Origin: Ceriagrion tenellum
Taxonomy: Eukaryota; Arthropoda; Insecta; Odonata; Coenagrionidae
Assembly: GCA_963169105.1 (NCBI GenBank)
Contig: OY720634.1
Coordinates: forward strand, 118,766,430 to 118,830,429
Reading direction: 5' to 3'
DNA length: 64,000 nt
The translations under genes and the position numbers were made by a program. The notes under the pieces were generated by a model. It did not search any database. It was not told the origin of the DNA and saw only the letters and a list, made by a program, of their open reading frames with translations. Position 1 is the first letter of the stretch; each line of letters begins with the position of its first letter. Of the stretch, positions 47,301 through 59,130 are shown piece after piece.

Positions 47301-48880
47301 CGAAAATACGGGGATTTCGTGGCTTAAAATTTTTCGATAGTTCGTAGTTTATCGCCGGAGAGCGTTCAAGCCCACAAGTTCCAAACTTTGAAATGATATT
47401 CTGGCGTGCGAAAAATGCTCGGGAAGTCAGGCTTTCTGGGACAGAAAAATCTAGCGCAAGTCCTACGTTCGAAAGGGTTGAACGTTTACCCCAACCGGGG
47501 AGAACTATAAATGAACATTTTTTTTCCCGCTCGAAATTTTGCAAGGCAGCTGGAGAGATAAAAATGGATGAAGGAGAATTCTTGGAAAACGGACGAGTCC
47601 AAGGTAAAAAAATGAATGGTTTAGATGATAAAATCAACCTTTTCTCACTTTTCCTCTGTCACAGAGGTGAGTCTACTTTTTTTGGTGGTAAAAAAGAAAG
47701 CAGAAAACACACCAAACATCAGTTATGAGTTTTTAAGGTTGAAAATAAATATGGAGTGCTGCAACTCTATCTCGCCGCCTGGTAAAATTTTGAAAGCTTA
47801 TATCTCTTGGCATCGTTAACATGACTATTCCTGCATATTCGGTATTTAACAGCCTCTCTTTACAAGCGTGATAGTGAATCCTCACATGAACCTTGACTTT
47901 TGTGTACTGAAATATCAAAAGAAATAATTACTTCAATGTCAAGTTATCTGCAGAAGTGAACGCCTTCATTTTAACAAGGCACATTTTGCACTCATAATTC
48001 ATGTAATCCTAAGCACTTTAGGCTGTTAGAAAACACAATCGAGAGCAATAGATCAGTTAAATGAAATATGAAATTTGTTCTCTTTCTTTTGAAAACACAT
48101 CTACTATAGTGATGAAATATAAAATTATAATTCTGTTCTTTTTTCATTTTTAAACTGCTTTTACTCCAAAGCAAATTTCATATCAACGGGAATATTTTGA
48201 TAATACCATATACAATTGAAACCTTCAATGGAGAAATAGTCAGGCAGAACCACTTCGACTTTTACACTTAGCCGTATGTTGACAGATTTATTCAAATTAA
48301 TTGAATATTCGTAAGACATTTAACGTCTAATGAGAGAAATAAACTTCATCAGCCACTCAATCCCAATGCATAGGGGCAAAATTGAAACAGTTTAGAATGA
48401 AATTTCAAGCAGCATAATTTTATGTGTGAGGTGAAGTCACTCCCATGAAAATATATTGATAATTTGGTCACCAAGGCCCGTTTTTATATTCTCAGATTAA
48501 ATGTTTTTCTGCTTGAAAATAAAAATTAACTATTTCAACTAACTCAACTCAACGATAACGCTCAATTCAACTAACTGATAGGTATATGTAATATGGAAAA
48601 TCCGAATTCTCGGCTTACGTCAAGTCAACAGAAAGGCTATGACATCTTTCGTTAACGTCAACCAGGCATTTTAATACTAGGCCAATGAATTTAACACACC
48701 TGCTGTACTAAAACAATGACACAGAAATTAATTTAACAGCACATCTGAAACTGGCAAATACGACGACAGGGGTAATTATTTCAGATGTCATTCCTATTCC
48801 GAGCCGTTCATGACTAGCTCTGTCTCATGCAAAATCCTTTCGCGCGGCAGAGCTTACAAGTGGAAAGAATAGTTCAAACA
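44350..48880. other. Unannotated sequence
   Basis: Short overlapping frames (44551-44793, 46862-47181, 47284-47728) have no domain I recognise. At 44826 CTCTTTACACGATG..GGTACATT resembles the terminus of the fold-back element at 50.7 kb and may be a decayed relative. Confidence 0.4.
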
Positions 48881-49072
48881 TGTCATCAGACATCAAGCAG
48901 TGCTCTTTAGCCGTAGCCTTAGATTGCCTTTCGTCAAAAGAGGGTTAATGTCGACAGAAAAGTCACCCGTAAAGCAGGGGAACGTGTGCTTTTGAACTTG
49001 AAAAATGATTTTCACCTGAGATCTAAGAAGTTTGGCTTCGTACGCGTATCTCGGCTTACTTCTCACCTTCCG

Positions 49073-49283
49073 AGCACCTACATTTGCGATCGAAACGAAG
49101 GACCTCCTTACCATGCAGATTAATACGTCGACGCTCGTATCGCCGTCGACGGCGATTCTTTGGCGCTCCTTTTAATGCGTAGGTATAGTTGAGAGCGACG
49201 TATGACTTGCAAGTCATACGGGTGGGACCATAGATAAAGTCAGCAAACTCATCGCTCTTGATATTAAAGAATTGTATACTCAT
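49073..49283 (-). CDS. Possible coding exon, unknown product
   Basis: Minus-strand frame MSIQFFNIKSDEFADFIYGP, then TRMTCKSYVALNYTYALKG, then an R-rich block (PKNRRRRRYERRR), then INLHGKEVLRFDRKC. Codon choice looks gene-like (GAT GAG TTT GCT GAC TTT ATC TAT GGT). The frame runs into GAAG|GTGAGAA at about 49073, a strong splice-donor match. An in-frame stop lies two codons before the ATG, so it would be a first coding exon, or an internal one if an upstream AG is used. No domain recognised. Chance or repeat origin remains likely. Confidence 0.28.
49199..49220. repeat. Perfect 22 bp palindrome
   Basis: CGTATGACTTG followed by its exact reverse complement CAAGTCATACG, with no spacer. It lies inside the possible exon at 49073-49283. 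Confidence 0.9.
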
Positions 49284-50731
49284 GAATTAAATTTATTCAC
49301 ACAAGTTTTCAACCAAGATTGGTAATTAGAAATACGATTAACTTCGGTGCGAGTACAAATGTAACGACAGTGCTAGTATTTTAGCGAGGGAATGATAATG
49401 TCGAGAAGTAAGAACAGATATGTCGCTACAAAGTAGGTTGACTTATTGGAAAAGTTATAAGATTAACTATTGTATTGTGTCGAGATATCGGCGAGCGCTG
49501 ATATTTTGGTGAGCGGAATATTATGTTGAGATGTTTTCACCAGAATTGTCGCAACATAGTGGGTTGAATTTAGGATAAGTCCAAATTAAAATTCGCACAT
49601 TCTTGTTCTTTAAAAGACGTTATGCCACGTAGACTGTGTCTTAGGATTAGATGATTCTTACACACAGTTGGATGATACAGCGATTATATTAATGCTCCAA
49701 AGAAGTTGGTATGCATGATCCTGCAGCTAATTCCAAAGATATTGAAAACAGTTTGAATTAATTATTTTAAAACAATTGTAAAAAGATTCATAAATGAGCT
49801 ATCATGAAGAGTTTAGCGATTGATGGGAAATTAAACTCCACAGAATTGGCTGGGGCTGCAAAATTGAACTAACTAATGATTAGTAGATTCTTTCAATTGA
49901 ATCTCAAAGCATATTTCAAGAGTAATACATCCGGAGAAACCATCGGATCTCATCAGCTTATGAGCGCCGGCGTTGCAATGGAAAACGAATTGTCATTGAG
50001 TAGGCACGCAACTAAATCTACAGAATCCCATCTAAATGAATGATAACGCCAGAGGCTATTACCGTCGTAATTATGGGGATAGTGGGATAGAAGTTATTAT
50101 ATTGACGTAGATGGGTGCATAATATTATTTTCCATATCACCTGGAGTGTAGGATACAAATTGTCTTCCAATTTTAGCGATATTGTAGAATTATGTTGAGT
50201 GACAGCTTTATATGAATTTCATTAGTCAATATATTTTTCATTAGCCGATGAACTAATAATTGATGCATTCACAGCGGTTACCAATTTATTGAATCCGAGA
50301 GCGTATGGAAAGAGGCTGAAACAAAAAATAGCCAATGGCAATTGCCATTCGGTTTCAATTGTTTTCATGATTAATTTCATTCATGCTACTTTCAAGGCTG
50401 CCGATAAATCCAAATGAACATTTCCATGAAATTCACGAGGTTTCTTCTACCTTTAAGCTTAGCTAATCTTTCTTGAAAATATCAAATTTGATTGACCCCA
50501 TGCCTTCAATCTGACAGTTACACTTCAACATCTATTGAACAAATCATAGGGACCTTAAGATATTTATGAGCGTGCATAATCTAATAGAATGGAGAAAGAT
50601 AGAAAATATTCATAGATTTTAAGTTTCAAATTCGGTGTTCACGTTTGTTTACATTTGTCTATAAAATCCAGGTAAATTTAAATGCGTCTAAGGAATAAGG
50701 TGGGATCCGTTGGAGTCACGGCGAAATATTA

Positions 50732-50934
50732 AGGCCGCTTTACACGGTACATTTCATTGTACAAACGAATGTATCATAGAATGTACAAGAAACTGAATGG
50801 AATTAGAGTAGATTCTATTTCCCGTTAAGTCATTCAGACAATCATACAATTTGCCGCTTTACACGGTACAATTTCCTTCACGAAGAAATTTGTACATTCG
50901 TTTGTACAATAAAGTGTACCGTGTAAAGCGGCCT
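50732..50934. mobile_element. Fold-back MITE
   Basis: A 203 bp unit with near-perfect ~43 bp inverted ends: AGGCCGCTTTACACGGTACA at 50732 and its complement ending at 50934, both continuing into a shared ACAAACGAATGTA inner block. A third, direct copy of GCCGCTTTACACGGTACA sits inside at 50853-50870. No target-site duplication is obvious, so the superfamily is open. Confidence 0.88.
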
Positions 50935-51830
50935 GTAAGCACATACCCTTACATTTTCAAAATATTACCATAGTTGTCAATGTTGACAATTGAAAAGAAT
51001 TACAGGGACGATATTCTTTCAGGATTATATAGGAATATACAACTGTTGAAGAAGAAGGAACAAAATAAGCCAATTAGTAGGATAGAAGGTCCCCAAAAAG
51101 TATACCAAACAGCAGAACGAAAGTAATCAAGTAGATTAAGAGCATGTGCTGAAGGAGGCAAGTGTAGCTATCACAATAATTTAATATCCTCCTCGACCTA
51201 ATCCTGATGGGCAGCTTACCCATAATAATAAGGCTCTGATTCTGGATACCTAGCTCATAAATGATTTCGAGAATCCTCAGACGAAGCCCTTGAGAACAGG
51301 TTGCAGGAACATGGGTCGAGGTAACTTAATACTCATAATGAAGAGGCGTAAGTTTTATTGCCCGCACGAGCTGTAATCTTGGATAAATCTAACTACTAAT
51401 TCACATGGGTGTTTTCCTCGAGATGACGCCATTTATTGCCTCACAACATAACTCATGCTAATGCTTCCTCATCCAATTCCACGATCCTATGACAATGTGG
51501 ACTATTCGCCACGCTGGGGTTCCTATCCGCTTCTCTTCCTTCCCCATGGCTGGTTGAAAGGGTAGATTATTCTTTTTCCGCCAGGGAGGGGATTCATTTG
51601 CAAAAAGGATGAAGTGAGGTTATTAAAACCACATTTCTTGAGACGGTCTCAGCTACGGTTCGACTGCGGGGAGCGATGGGGCAGAGGGGATGTGAATTGG
51701 AGGGGTGGGCTCGGGAAAGGGTTGGAAAAGGCGTGGCGAAAGGCTGGATTAAGGATGGGGTGGAGGAATGAGACTCAGTCGATCGAATTCGAAATTTTTA
51801 CTACCGTTTCCAATTAAGTAAAGCGATTAA
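50935..51830. other. Unannotated sequence
   Basis: No gene or repeat recognised. G-rich sequence appears from about 51660. Confidence 0.4.
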
Positions 51831-51834
51831 ATGG

Positions 51835-52250
51835 GGTCCACGTTCTCTCCTCTCCTCTTCTTCATACCCTCCTCCCTCTTCTTTCTCGTAAAATCGCCCT
51901 CGGTCTCCTCTTCCCTCCCCCCTCCCATTCCACACCGATGTGTCACGACAAAATCCATCTCCCCCGCTGCTCCAGCCTCCCTCTCGACCACTCCCCCGCC
52001 ATTCTTCACCAGTGCCCATCCTTTTGCCGTCGCCAGCCCCCGATTTCTCTTCCCCACTTCGCCACCAACACCACCACCACATGGACACACATACACACAC
52101 GGACACTTTTTAACCCTTCTGTCCCCCGGCCAGAATCAAGTCTACACATGGACCACACCTTTTTTTCCCACACCCCTTTAATCTTCCTCCGTCCGTCCTT
52201 TCACCCCGCCTACTCTACTCATACCTCCTTGTGTCTCTTTCGTGTGCTAT
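51835..52250 (-). repeat. Polypyrimidine island (purine-rich on minus)
   Basis: CTCCTCT/CCCTC-rich on plus with a CA-rich patch at about 52065-52105. S/P/H-rich plus frames and G/E/R-rich minus frames are shadows. Confidence 0.65.
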
Positions 52251-52334
52251 TAGATTCAGAGTGAGAAGCTGAGAAGCAAATTTTAACTACCCGAGGCAAG
52301 GCTCCTATATTTGTTGAGACATTTGTTTATAGCA

Positions 52335-52369
52335 CACTAGCGGAAGGTACCCGTTGAAATTCAACAGGT
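52335..52369 (+). repeat. Hairpin-headed repeat terminus
   Basis: ACTAGCGGAAGGTACCCGTT, then GAAATTC and AACAGG: the same head as the minus-strand copy at 38735-38775, with one arm change. Confidence 0.6.
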
Positions 52370-52798
52370 GGAAAAACATTGAACTACTACTCTATTGATA
52401 CTATCGACAGCAATCGAAATATATCGATGTATATATCACACACAATGTCTTTTCTTATGGATTATTTCGATTCTTCTATTTTAATTAATATGTTCTGGGT
52501 CTATATGCACCATATATCCATACTTCCTGGATAATTTTGAAATTGTATATTATCACATGTGCGCGGGGAGAGACTACTTAATGACATAATCCCTTCAACC
52601 GCCTCACCCTTGTTCTCTGTGCCAGTACCCTCACCTCCATCCCCGTAGTCCTCGAGCCTGACGTCACCACCTGTTTGTTCCTTCCCCTGCAGTTTGCCCA
52701 ATCACCTCTCATCCCCCCCCCCTTATTTCAACCACTTCCCTCTCCTTGAGATTTCATATATAAGCTGTGCTGTCTTTTTGGGGTTTTTATTCTGTAAT

Positions 52799-52831
52799 CT
52801 TGATAATGGCCTGAACAGACGGAAACCGGTA
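52799..52831 (+). ncRNA. Degenerate hammerhead-like motif
   Basis: CTTGATAATGGCC, loop, GACGGAAAC, CGGTA. It resembles CTGATGATGGCC..GAAACCGGTC with an extra T and a G-to-A change in the first core block. It lies about 350 bases from a reverse-transcriptase fragment of a different type, on the opposite strand. Confidence 0.4.
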
Positions 52832-53183
52832 GATTTGTGGTTTAAATATATTGGCGGAAAAAAACCAAGTGGTTTCATTCTTAACATGAATCGTAATTTC
52901 CACAAAGTGAATTCGCCAACCATTGATTTTATCCATACAAGATTTGGCTTCAACAATGCTATCGGTCGTCAAGGGGATATCTTACCGAATACGCTAAATT
53001 TTCAGCAATTATCTGACTTTTTTAAAAATTTAAATCAAATAGTTTGAAAACTAAAAGCAATTGCAAAAATAAGAATGGTTATTCATTTTTCTTTACAATG
53101 GTTATTAGCGTGATTTTGTGCAATCATAATTTCCAATTTAAATATGAAAAAATAAAAAATGTCTGCATGCCAGAAAAACGAAC

Positions 53184-53510
53184 TTTACGTGTATTCCTTA
53201 TGGAAACGCTTTTACTCGTCTGGAGTAGTATTGAATTTAACATATTAATGGTTGTTCTACCTTTATTAATCCTATCTTTAATCGTTTCTGCGCTCCTTCC
53301 ACTGCTGTGTATTTTTATGCCTAAATAGTCATATGAATCACAGGCCTCTACTATTTCATTGCTATCCTCTAGCGCAATTTCTTCATTTTTTCTTCCAATA
53401 CACATATACTTAGTTTTGCGCATGTTGATATCCAATCCCCATGAACTATACGCTTTCTTTAGCTTTCTAAACATAAAGTTAATATCCCTGATCTCTTTCT
53501 GATTATATTT
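53184..53510 (-). pseudogene. Non-LTR reverse-transcriptase fragment (second type)
   Basis: The minus frame reads KYNQKEIRDINFMFRKLKKA, then YSSWGLDINMRKTKYMCIG, then SYDYLGIKIHSSGRSAE, then IKDRINKGRTTINMLNSILL. This spans RT block D (L.AY..WGL.IN..KTKYM) and block E (YLGI). These are the thumb-proximal blocks of non-LTR reverse transcriptases. The catalytic YADD block and everything before it are missing: an in-frame stop lies just upstream, at a TTTTATTAATAGC duplication (53510-53535). Similarity fades after SIRNTRK at 53184. It is not continuous with the GRPR-tail family elsewhere, although it could be an upstream part of a related element. Confidence 0.88.
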
Positions 53511-53535
53511 TTAATAGCTTTTATTAATAGCTTTT

Positions 53536-56150
53536 ATTTAACTTCACTTGTGTGTCAGGGTCGAATTTTGTAATCAATTTTTAACTACCTTCCTGACTAG
53601 CTAGAGATCGGACATTTTGCTCATAGGTTCATTTCCGGTGACAATACAATATTCAGTCATTTTTTACTTCTTAGTGCATTTTTTTGTTAAATAAAAGCTA
53701 TTTTTTAAACTATTTTTTTATATTTATTTTATTTGTATATAAGAAGACAAGAAGAAGAAGATTACCGATGGTAAATGACCACGTAGAAAATAACCGTGAA
53801 ACGAAAGTGTTTAAAATATGCGTGTCTGATCATAAAAAATTCCAAAATGTCTCCTTCAAAAATCTAACCTAATTTCATTCTTAAAGATTTGAACATTTTT
53901 TGGTACAGGATTATAATCTATTCATGTAGGGTATTGCGTTTTCCCTCGCCTCAAATAATTGATTTACATTTATTCTTGCCTGTCCTTTGTCGCATAGTTT
54001 AATTTTATTTTTTCATTGTTTTTTCATAGGAATTTACCCTTCGCAAGCTTCCCCAACTTTACTGAGAGTAGTAATTTTAGTGCAGACCACGCAAGAGGCT
54101 TATTTTCTCATCTACTCATCAGTGTTTTACTTACCAGGTCATCCAGCATATTCCAAGCACTTTCCTTCCTCCTACATTTCCCTAAGCGGTAGCGCAATGA
54201 CTTCCCCAGGACTTTTTCTATTAATGCCCTTTACCGTAGGGATCTCACACGTGTGGCAGATTCCTACGTTGGTCGTACAGCTTTCAAATTTATCATCGCT
54301 CTCATCGACTGGCGTCTTTATTTAAGATTTCTCGAGAAAAAATCCAGATTGGGGTACGCTCTAACAATAAATATCTTTGTTTGTTTCCAAGCACATGGTC
54401 GACGTTGTGCAAAATGCAATTGATGCTCATTTTATTAAGTTATGCGCGGATAAATATTCTATAATCTAATGATTTTCGTCTCTCCATTACCAGCAGTCAT
54501 TAAGTCTAGGACATGTTATTCATATTATTCATTCCTTTCCGATTTCAGCTGACCACTTTAATCCCAAATGTTTTTATGTGCTTTGTGACTTACCCGGTGC
54601 ATTAAATCCTTGATTTTCAACGGTAATTCTTTTCATTCTTCGTCCTTTTCATTATTATTCATAATATTGCTGATTAAAAACCATTAACAAGAGCCGATTA
54701 GTCGCCGTATATGTTTCTTTAAAGTGGATTTCTTATGTGATGAGTAAAGAGGTGAAGTTAATGCATATTTTGTAATTATCTGTGCGTTATGAAAGATATT
54801 GCCCAATAGGGTTTCATGGTATTTCATTTATTGGACGATATGATGATGATGTCAATTTATTTTATATTGCTACCTGAATTTGAAAGATAATCCGCTGCCA
54901 TTGATAAAACCCAATACACTATACTCTATACCTAAAAAATGTCTTTTTATAATAGTGGTTAATTATTCACTGTTGTATAATATATCATACATTTAATCTA
55001 AAATCAATTCATTACTTGCAAACAACTTCATATGAAGTCTGAAAAAATTAGTTGAAAAAACCTAAGACATGATTCTCACTGATTGAATCACATACTTTAA
55101 AAAGTATTGTATTATTGCCGAAACAATCGAGAGAATGATATCATTACGAAGTACAAAAGAGGGAAGCAAAATAAAGAATTCAGAGTGAAATGTATTCATG
55201 AAATAATGTAAATATGGGGAGTTTAAAGTAGCCAATAGAGTATGACTAATTGCTTCTGGCGTCACTTTGCAGAAACGCTTCATGTTAATGACAATGCATA
55301 TATCTTCACAAAATGCTTTATTCACGCGTGCGTCCACATATACTGCTTTAGTCACGACCTAGTTCTCGTGGGGATAAAACTTCATTAGGTCCTATTGAGC
55401 AACGGACGGATTATTTATCCCTTAATCTCAATACCGCCCACCCACCCACCTCATGACTTATCATTCTCTCTTACTCTACGATAATCTCTAAATTATAATC
55501 CAATAGGCAATGACAATTATATTTCTCATGGTGATAGAGAGAGGAAGTTGTATGAAAAGGTGAGTTTAGAATGCTGCGTCGTGACGGCGGAGATTTAACG
55601 GCTGAGGGCCACCGTTCTAGAAATGCAACGAACTGGTTGTGATAGAAGAGAAGAATATCTCTCTCAAAAAGTGAATTAATTACCGGGAAGATTTGATATT
55701 TTTAACAAAAAACATGGTAGCGGATAAGCCATAAAATTCAATTTTATCATGATGCAACTCAGAATGAATAATCAATAATCTTTAAACAATGATGAAACTG
55801 ATACTCTACACATGTACAGCCAATCGATTCAAAGTGGATATTACATTTGTACTTAATGAAATGAATATTTCCTTTCAAATATTTTTGCGTCCGTTTTAAG
55901 ACCAGATATAGACTAAAAGGGATTTTCTCAGAAAGCATGGCAAGTTTTCTGGCCATATTTCAAATCATAGAAATACAGAGGATGATATTTGATGGCGTTA
56001 CGCTATTAAGAACCAGATTTTGTGGGCACAGAGAAATCATAAAAAAAACTCTGTTACTCAAAGATACCTGCCAAAGTAGTAAAAACCACTTTTACGTTAT
56101 GTAGCATTAATATCATTTTCAGTAAATAATTAGAATTGATATTATCAGAT
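53536..56150. other. Unannotated AT-rich sequence
   Basis: Frames at 53987-54325 (112 codons, plus) and 55062-55355 (minus) carry no recognised domain. No repeat partner seen. Confidence 0.4.
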
Positions 56151-56157
56151 TTTATAC

Positions 56158-56190
56158 CTGATGATGTCTCCGTCAGTCGAAACAGGAAGT
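56158..56190 (+). ncRNA. Degenerate hammerhead-like motif
   Basis: CTGATGA, T, GTCT-CCGTC-AGTC (stem with one mismatch), GAAAC, AGGAAGT. Both core blocks are intact but the GGTC block is missing and stem I is weak. Confidence 0.4.
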
Positions 56191-57039
56191 ACTTATAATT
56201 GAAATGTCTAAAGAAGCGCGATTGCTGTTCATATTAAGACAAACTCCCATTATATATCGCCTGTATCTATTGATATTATAAGAAGTTATTAAGTTATTTT
56301 AAAATTTTTGCTTCAGTCATTTAATGCATGTTAAAATCACTTGTTTACATTAAGCACCATTAACTGTTATTCACATTATTTAATCACCTATGCTGTTTTA
56401 TTTACGTACTAAAAAGTGTTCCGTTGTATTAAATCCACATTATATCCATGCTGTTCATAAAAAAAATTAAGCTAGATTTTCTTTCTATTTTTTCATCGTT
56501 TATTCTGCCTGATAAGCCATCATAATAGTGAAATTCTAAAATCAGGGTATATCCAGAAAACTTAATTAAATCATTTATGAAATGGTAACGAAAGTGTCAC
56601 TATTAAACTATTTGCACACATAATCCTAGTGGTCTAATAATTTTAAAGATTTTTATCTTTTTACCTTAATGCCCCTTTTTATACGGACCGGCTAAGTATT
56701 AGAAGAGGTAGTAGTATAAAAAATCGTTATATATGTGTTTCACTCATGTCATTTAGTTAGGCCTGTTTAAGATTTAGCAGCTAATTTTCGAATAAAGGGA
56801 AATTTTAATTGGAGTATTTGTCATCCACCTGTCATAAATGGTTATATGGATGGTACTATGGTATTTGCACGTCATGAATGGATACTTTTGTCCTATGGGA
56901 CATCTTCAAATTTTCATTCTTCCCGTTGAATCGAAAAGAGAAGTCATTCCTAGTTTATTTATACGGTGACGCGTATTTTGGACGTTTAAAGCAGCCCGTG
57001 CAGTCACGTAAGGCTTTTCCACGCAAGGCTTTCTGCCCC

Positions 57040-57490
57040 TCTCTTACCGCTTCTCTCACTCTCTCTCTACTTCGTTTCCTTTCCGGTAGATGGTAACAAA
57101 TGATATTACCATTCCCTCCTCCCTTTAACCCTCTCCTCTCTTAACCCATCTCCTCTTCCCTCCCTCCACCCGCCGCAAACCCCTCTCATCCCCCACAAGT
57201 CCCTCCCTCCCATTACACACAAACCCTTCGGTCCACAGTTTCGTGTGGGGCCCCTCCCCATCCTATACTCACTCGCAAGTGGGGGGCGGGGGTTTAACTC
57301 CATCTCTATACCCTCTTCTCTCCCTCCTACACCCTTGCGAATGAATCAACAGGGGATGGGGAGAGGGGTAGGTGTGGAGAGAGAGGGAGAGAGAGAAAGG
57401 GTTGAAGCGGAGGAGAGATGGAAAACACGGAGGGAAGAGCGCACACAGCCGAGTCGGGTTGTCGAAAGGGGTAAAATGAGGTGGGGTGGA
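57040..57490. repeat. Pyrimidine-then-purine island
   Basis: C/T-rich to about 57345 and G/A-rich from about 57355 to 57490, so strand asymmetry flips at the centre. This is the only island in the window with a switch, and it could fold back on itself imperfectly. Confidence 0.65.
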
Positions 57491-57529
57491 GATTGCCGAC
57501 TCGTGCGCCGGGCTTGACAATACTAGTAC

Positions 57530-58255
57530 CGACAAACGGCAGGCTTGTGGGAGTGCGATCGAATTAAAATATCGTTTCGCGATTTATTTATACAAATTAT
57601 GCATAGGAAAAGATATACCATAATGAACCGTATACGTCGCATTCCATCACAGCAAAAATATTGCACACATATCCAAAAATTACATTGTTTAAAACGCTGT
57701 TTTCTCCGGATGGGGCCTTAGGTTATATTATTTTGCACCTTAAATTATAAAATGCATTATTAAAATTAAGTATTTCTTAGAGAATAAAATACTGCGCTGT
57801 TTATGCAGGATGAATAAAATAGTATTTTAATATTTACATATAAATTTTTAACAATAATTTTTTTAATTTTTATGTATTCAATTTAAAAATTTTTACCAAC
57901 AAAGTTACGTGCCTAATTATTTTTTAACTGATAACGCTTTTATATATAAAATAATTCAAAGAATCCAGTACTGCTGTATTTTTTTTTAAAGTAATCACAT
58001 CTATAGGCAAATATCGTAAGTGTTCACCTAAACCACATTTGTACGTCCTGATTTGCCCTTTCAATTGCTCTCAAGTGTTAAGAGTAATTAAAAATACTAT
58101 CATGGCAAATATCTCACATTACATTGTATTTAATGCAGCGTGTCAGAGAAATTACGACAAAAACTGAGGCAAGTAGAAGAGACTAAACCTGTTAACCATG
58201 AAGAGACATAGCAGCCACCTGAAAACTGTAATGGATAGGACAGCGAATGGTAATA
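57530..58255. other. AT-rich sequence
   Basis: Long A/T runs and no gene or repeat recognised. Confidence 0.5.
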
Positions 58256-58261
58256 TGTACA

Positions 58262-58440
58262 AAGCATCACTAAGGATGAAATACACGAAACAAATGAAGG
58301 TGTCTCAGTGGGGAGTTAAATGGAAGAACGAAGCCGTTAAATGAGGAGTTAATGAAGTGGAGAGAGCTGCAGATAGGAGCAGCATCTTCGGATTTACGAC
58401 TACCGATAATGATGAGAGCACTACAACGCATATCGTACTA
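58262..58440 (+). mobile_element. Possible LINE protein tail
   Basis: A broken frame reads ASLRMKYTKQMKVSQWGVKW, then a stop, then VNEVERAADRSS, followed by GATAATGATGAG. The ERAADRSS block resembles the terminal D/R-S-W motif of some LINE proteins, but the expected W is absent. Weak. Confidence 0.22.
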
Positions 58441-58499
58441 CATTGAATATGTTTAATTGCCTCGTATATTGGACGGAATCCCCTAAGAAAAGCTATTAC

Positions 58500-58810
58500 A
58501 GCGGAAAGTCCTCAGGAGAAGAATCATTCATCTTAACCCGAATTCGAACGCGGATTACCTCATGGAGGCACTCGCAGGTGCACTTAAGCACGGAAATTCC
58601 ACGGATTATATTTCGCCTTGAATGGGGCCGAACCCTCGATATCGCGCTGAGTGCTTTAACCAGGTAAGCTATCGTGGCGTCATTTACCCTTGCGGATTCT
58701 CGAGAGCAAAAATTTGTGCACCAGCGTTCATCAGCGGGTACTTCCGTAAACATAATACCAAAGCTAGTCCCAGTATCCTCAAAATTTGTCAAAAAGAGCG
58801 AACATCCCAT
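58500..58810. mobile_element. SINE cluster, opposed copies
   Basis: Minus copy (about 58510-58680): ATAGCTTACCTGGTTAAAGC then B box GGGTTCGGCCCC (58624-58635 on plus), then body GAATTTCCGTGCTTAAGTGC. Plus body (about 58690-58810): GTGCACCAGC, then GTACTTCC, then CCCAGTATCCTCAAAATTT. Both match parts of the plus-strand copy at 58983-59130, so one SINE family inserted here at least twice in opposite directions. Confidence 0.6.
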
Positions 58811-58982
58811 TGTCTTTAAAGTTTGAACGCGTAACGGTCTTGTACGGTGCTTCGTAGACGGTGGCGCTGTGCGCACACTTTTGACTGCTTCTTTGGCATT
58901 ATTAAGTCGTTAATTTTGAGTAGCTAGTTCCTGTAAAGCTCTCAAAAACCCACAAATTAAAAGGATGCCTCGGCAGCTTTAT

Positions 58983-59130
58983 ACTGGTTAATGAACGCGA
59001 AGCGATATCGAGAGTTCCGGATTCGAGTACCGGTCAATGCGAATAATTCGTGGTAGAATTTCCGCACTCATGTGCACCAGCAATTGATTCAGAAAAGGAA
59101 GTACCAGTATCTCCAAAAATTATCAAAGCT
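58983..59130 (+). mobile_element. tRNA-derived SINE, head and body
   Basis: A-box-like CTGGTTAATGAACGCG, B box GGATTCGAGTACC (59019-59031), then body GAATTTCCGCACTCATGTGC, ACCAGC, GTACCAGTATCTCCAAAAAT. This is the clearest full-length member of the SINE family in the window. Confidence 0.7.

Noticed and set aside
58262..58440. Confident LINE protein
   Set aside because: Only one short block resembles a LINE terminus and the key W is missing; kept only as a weak feature.
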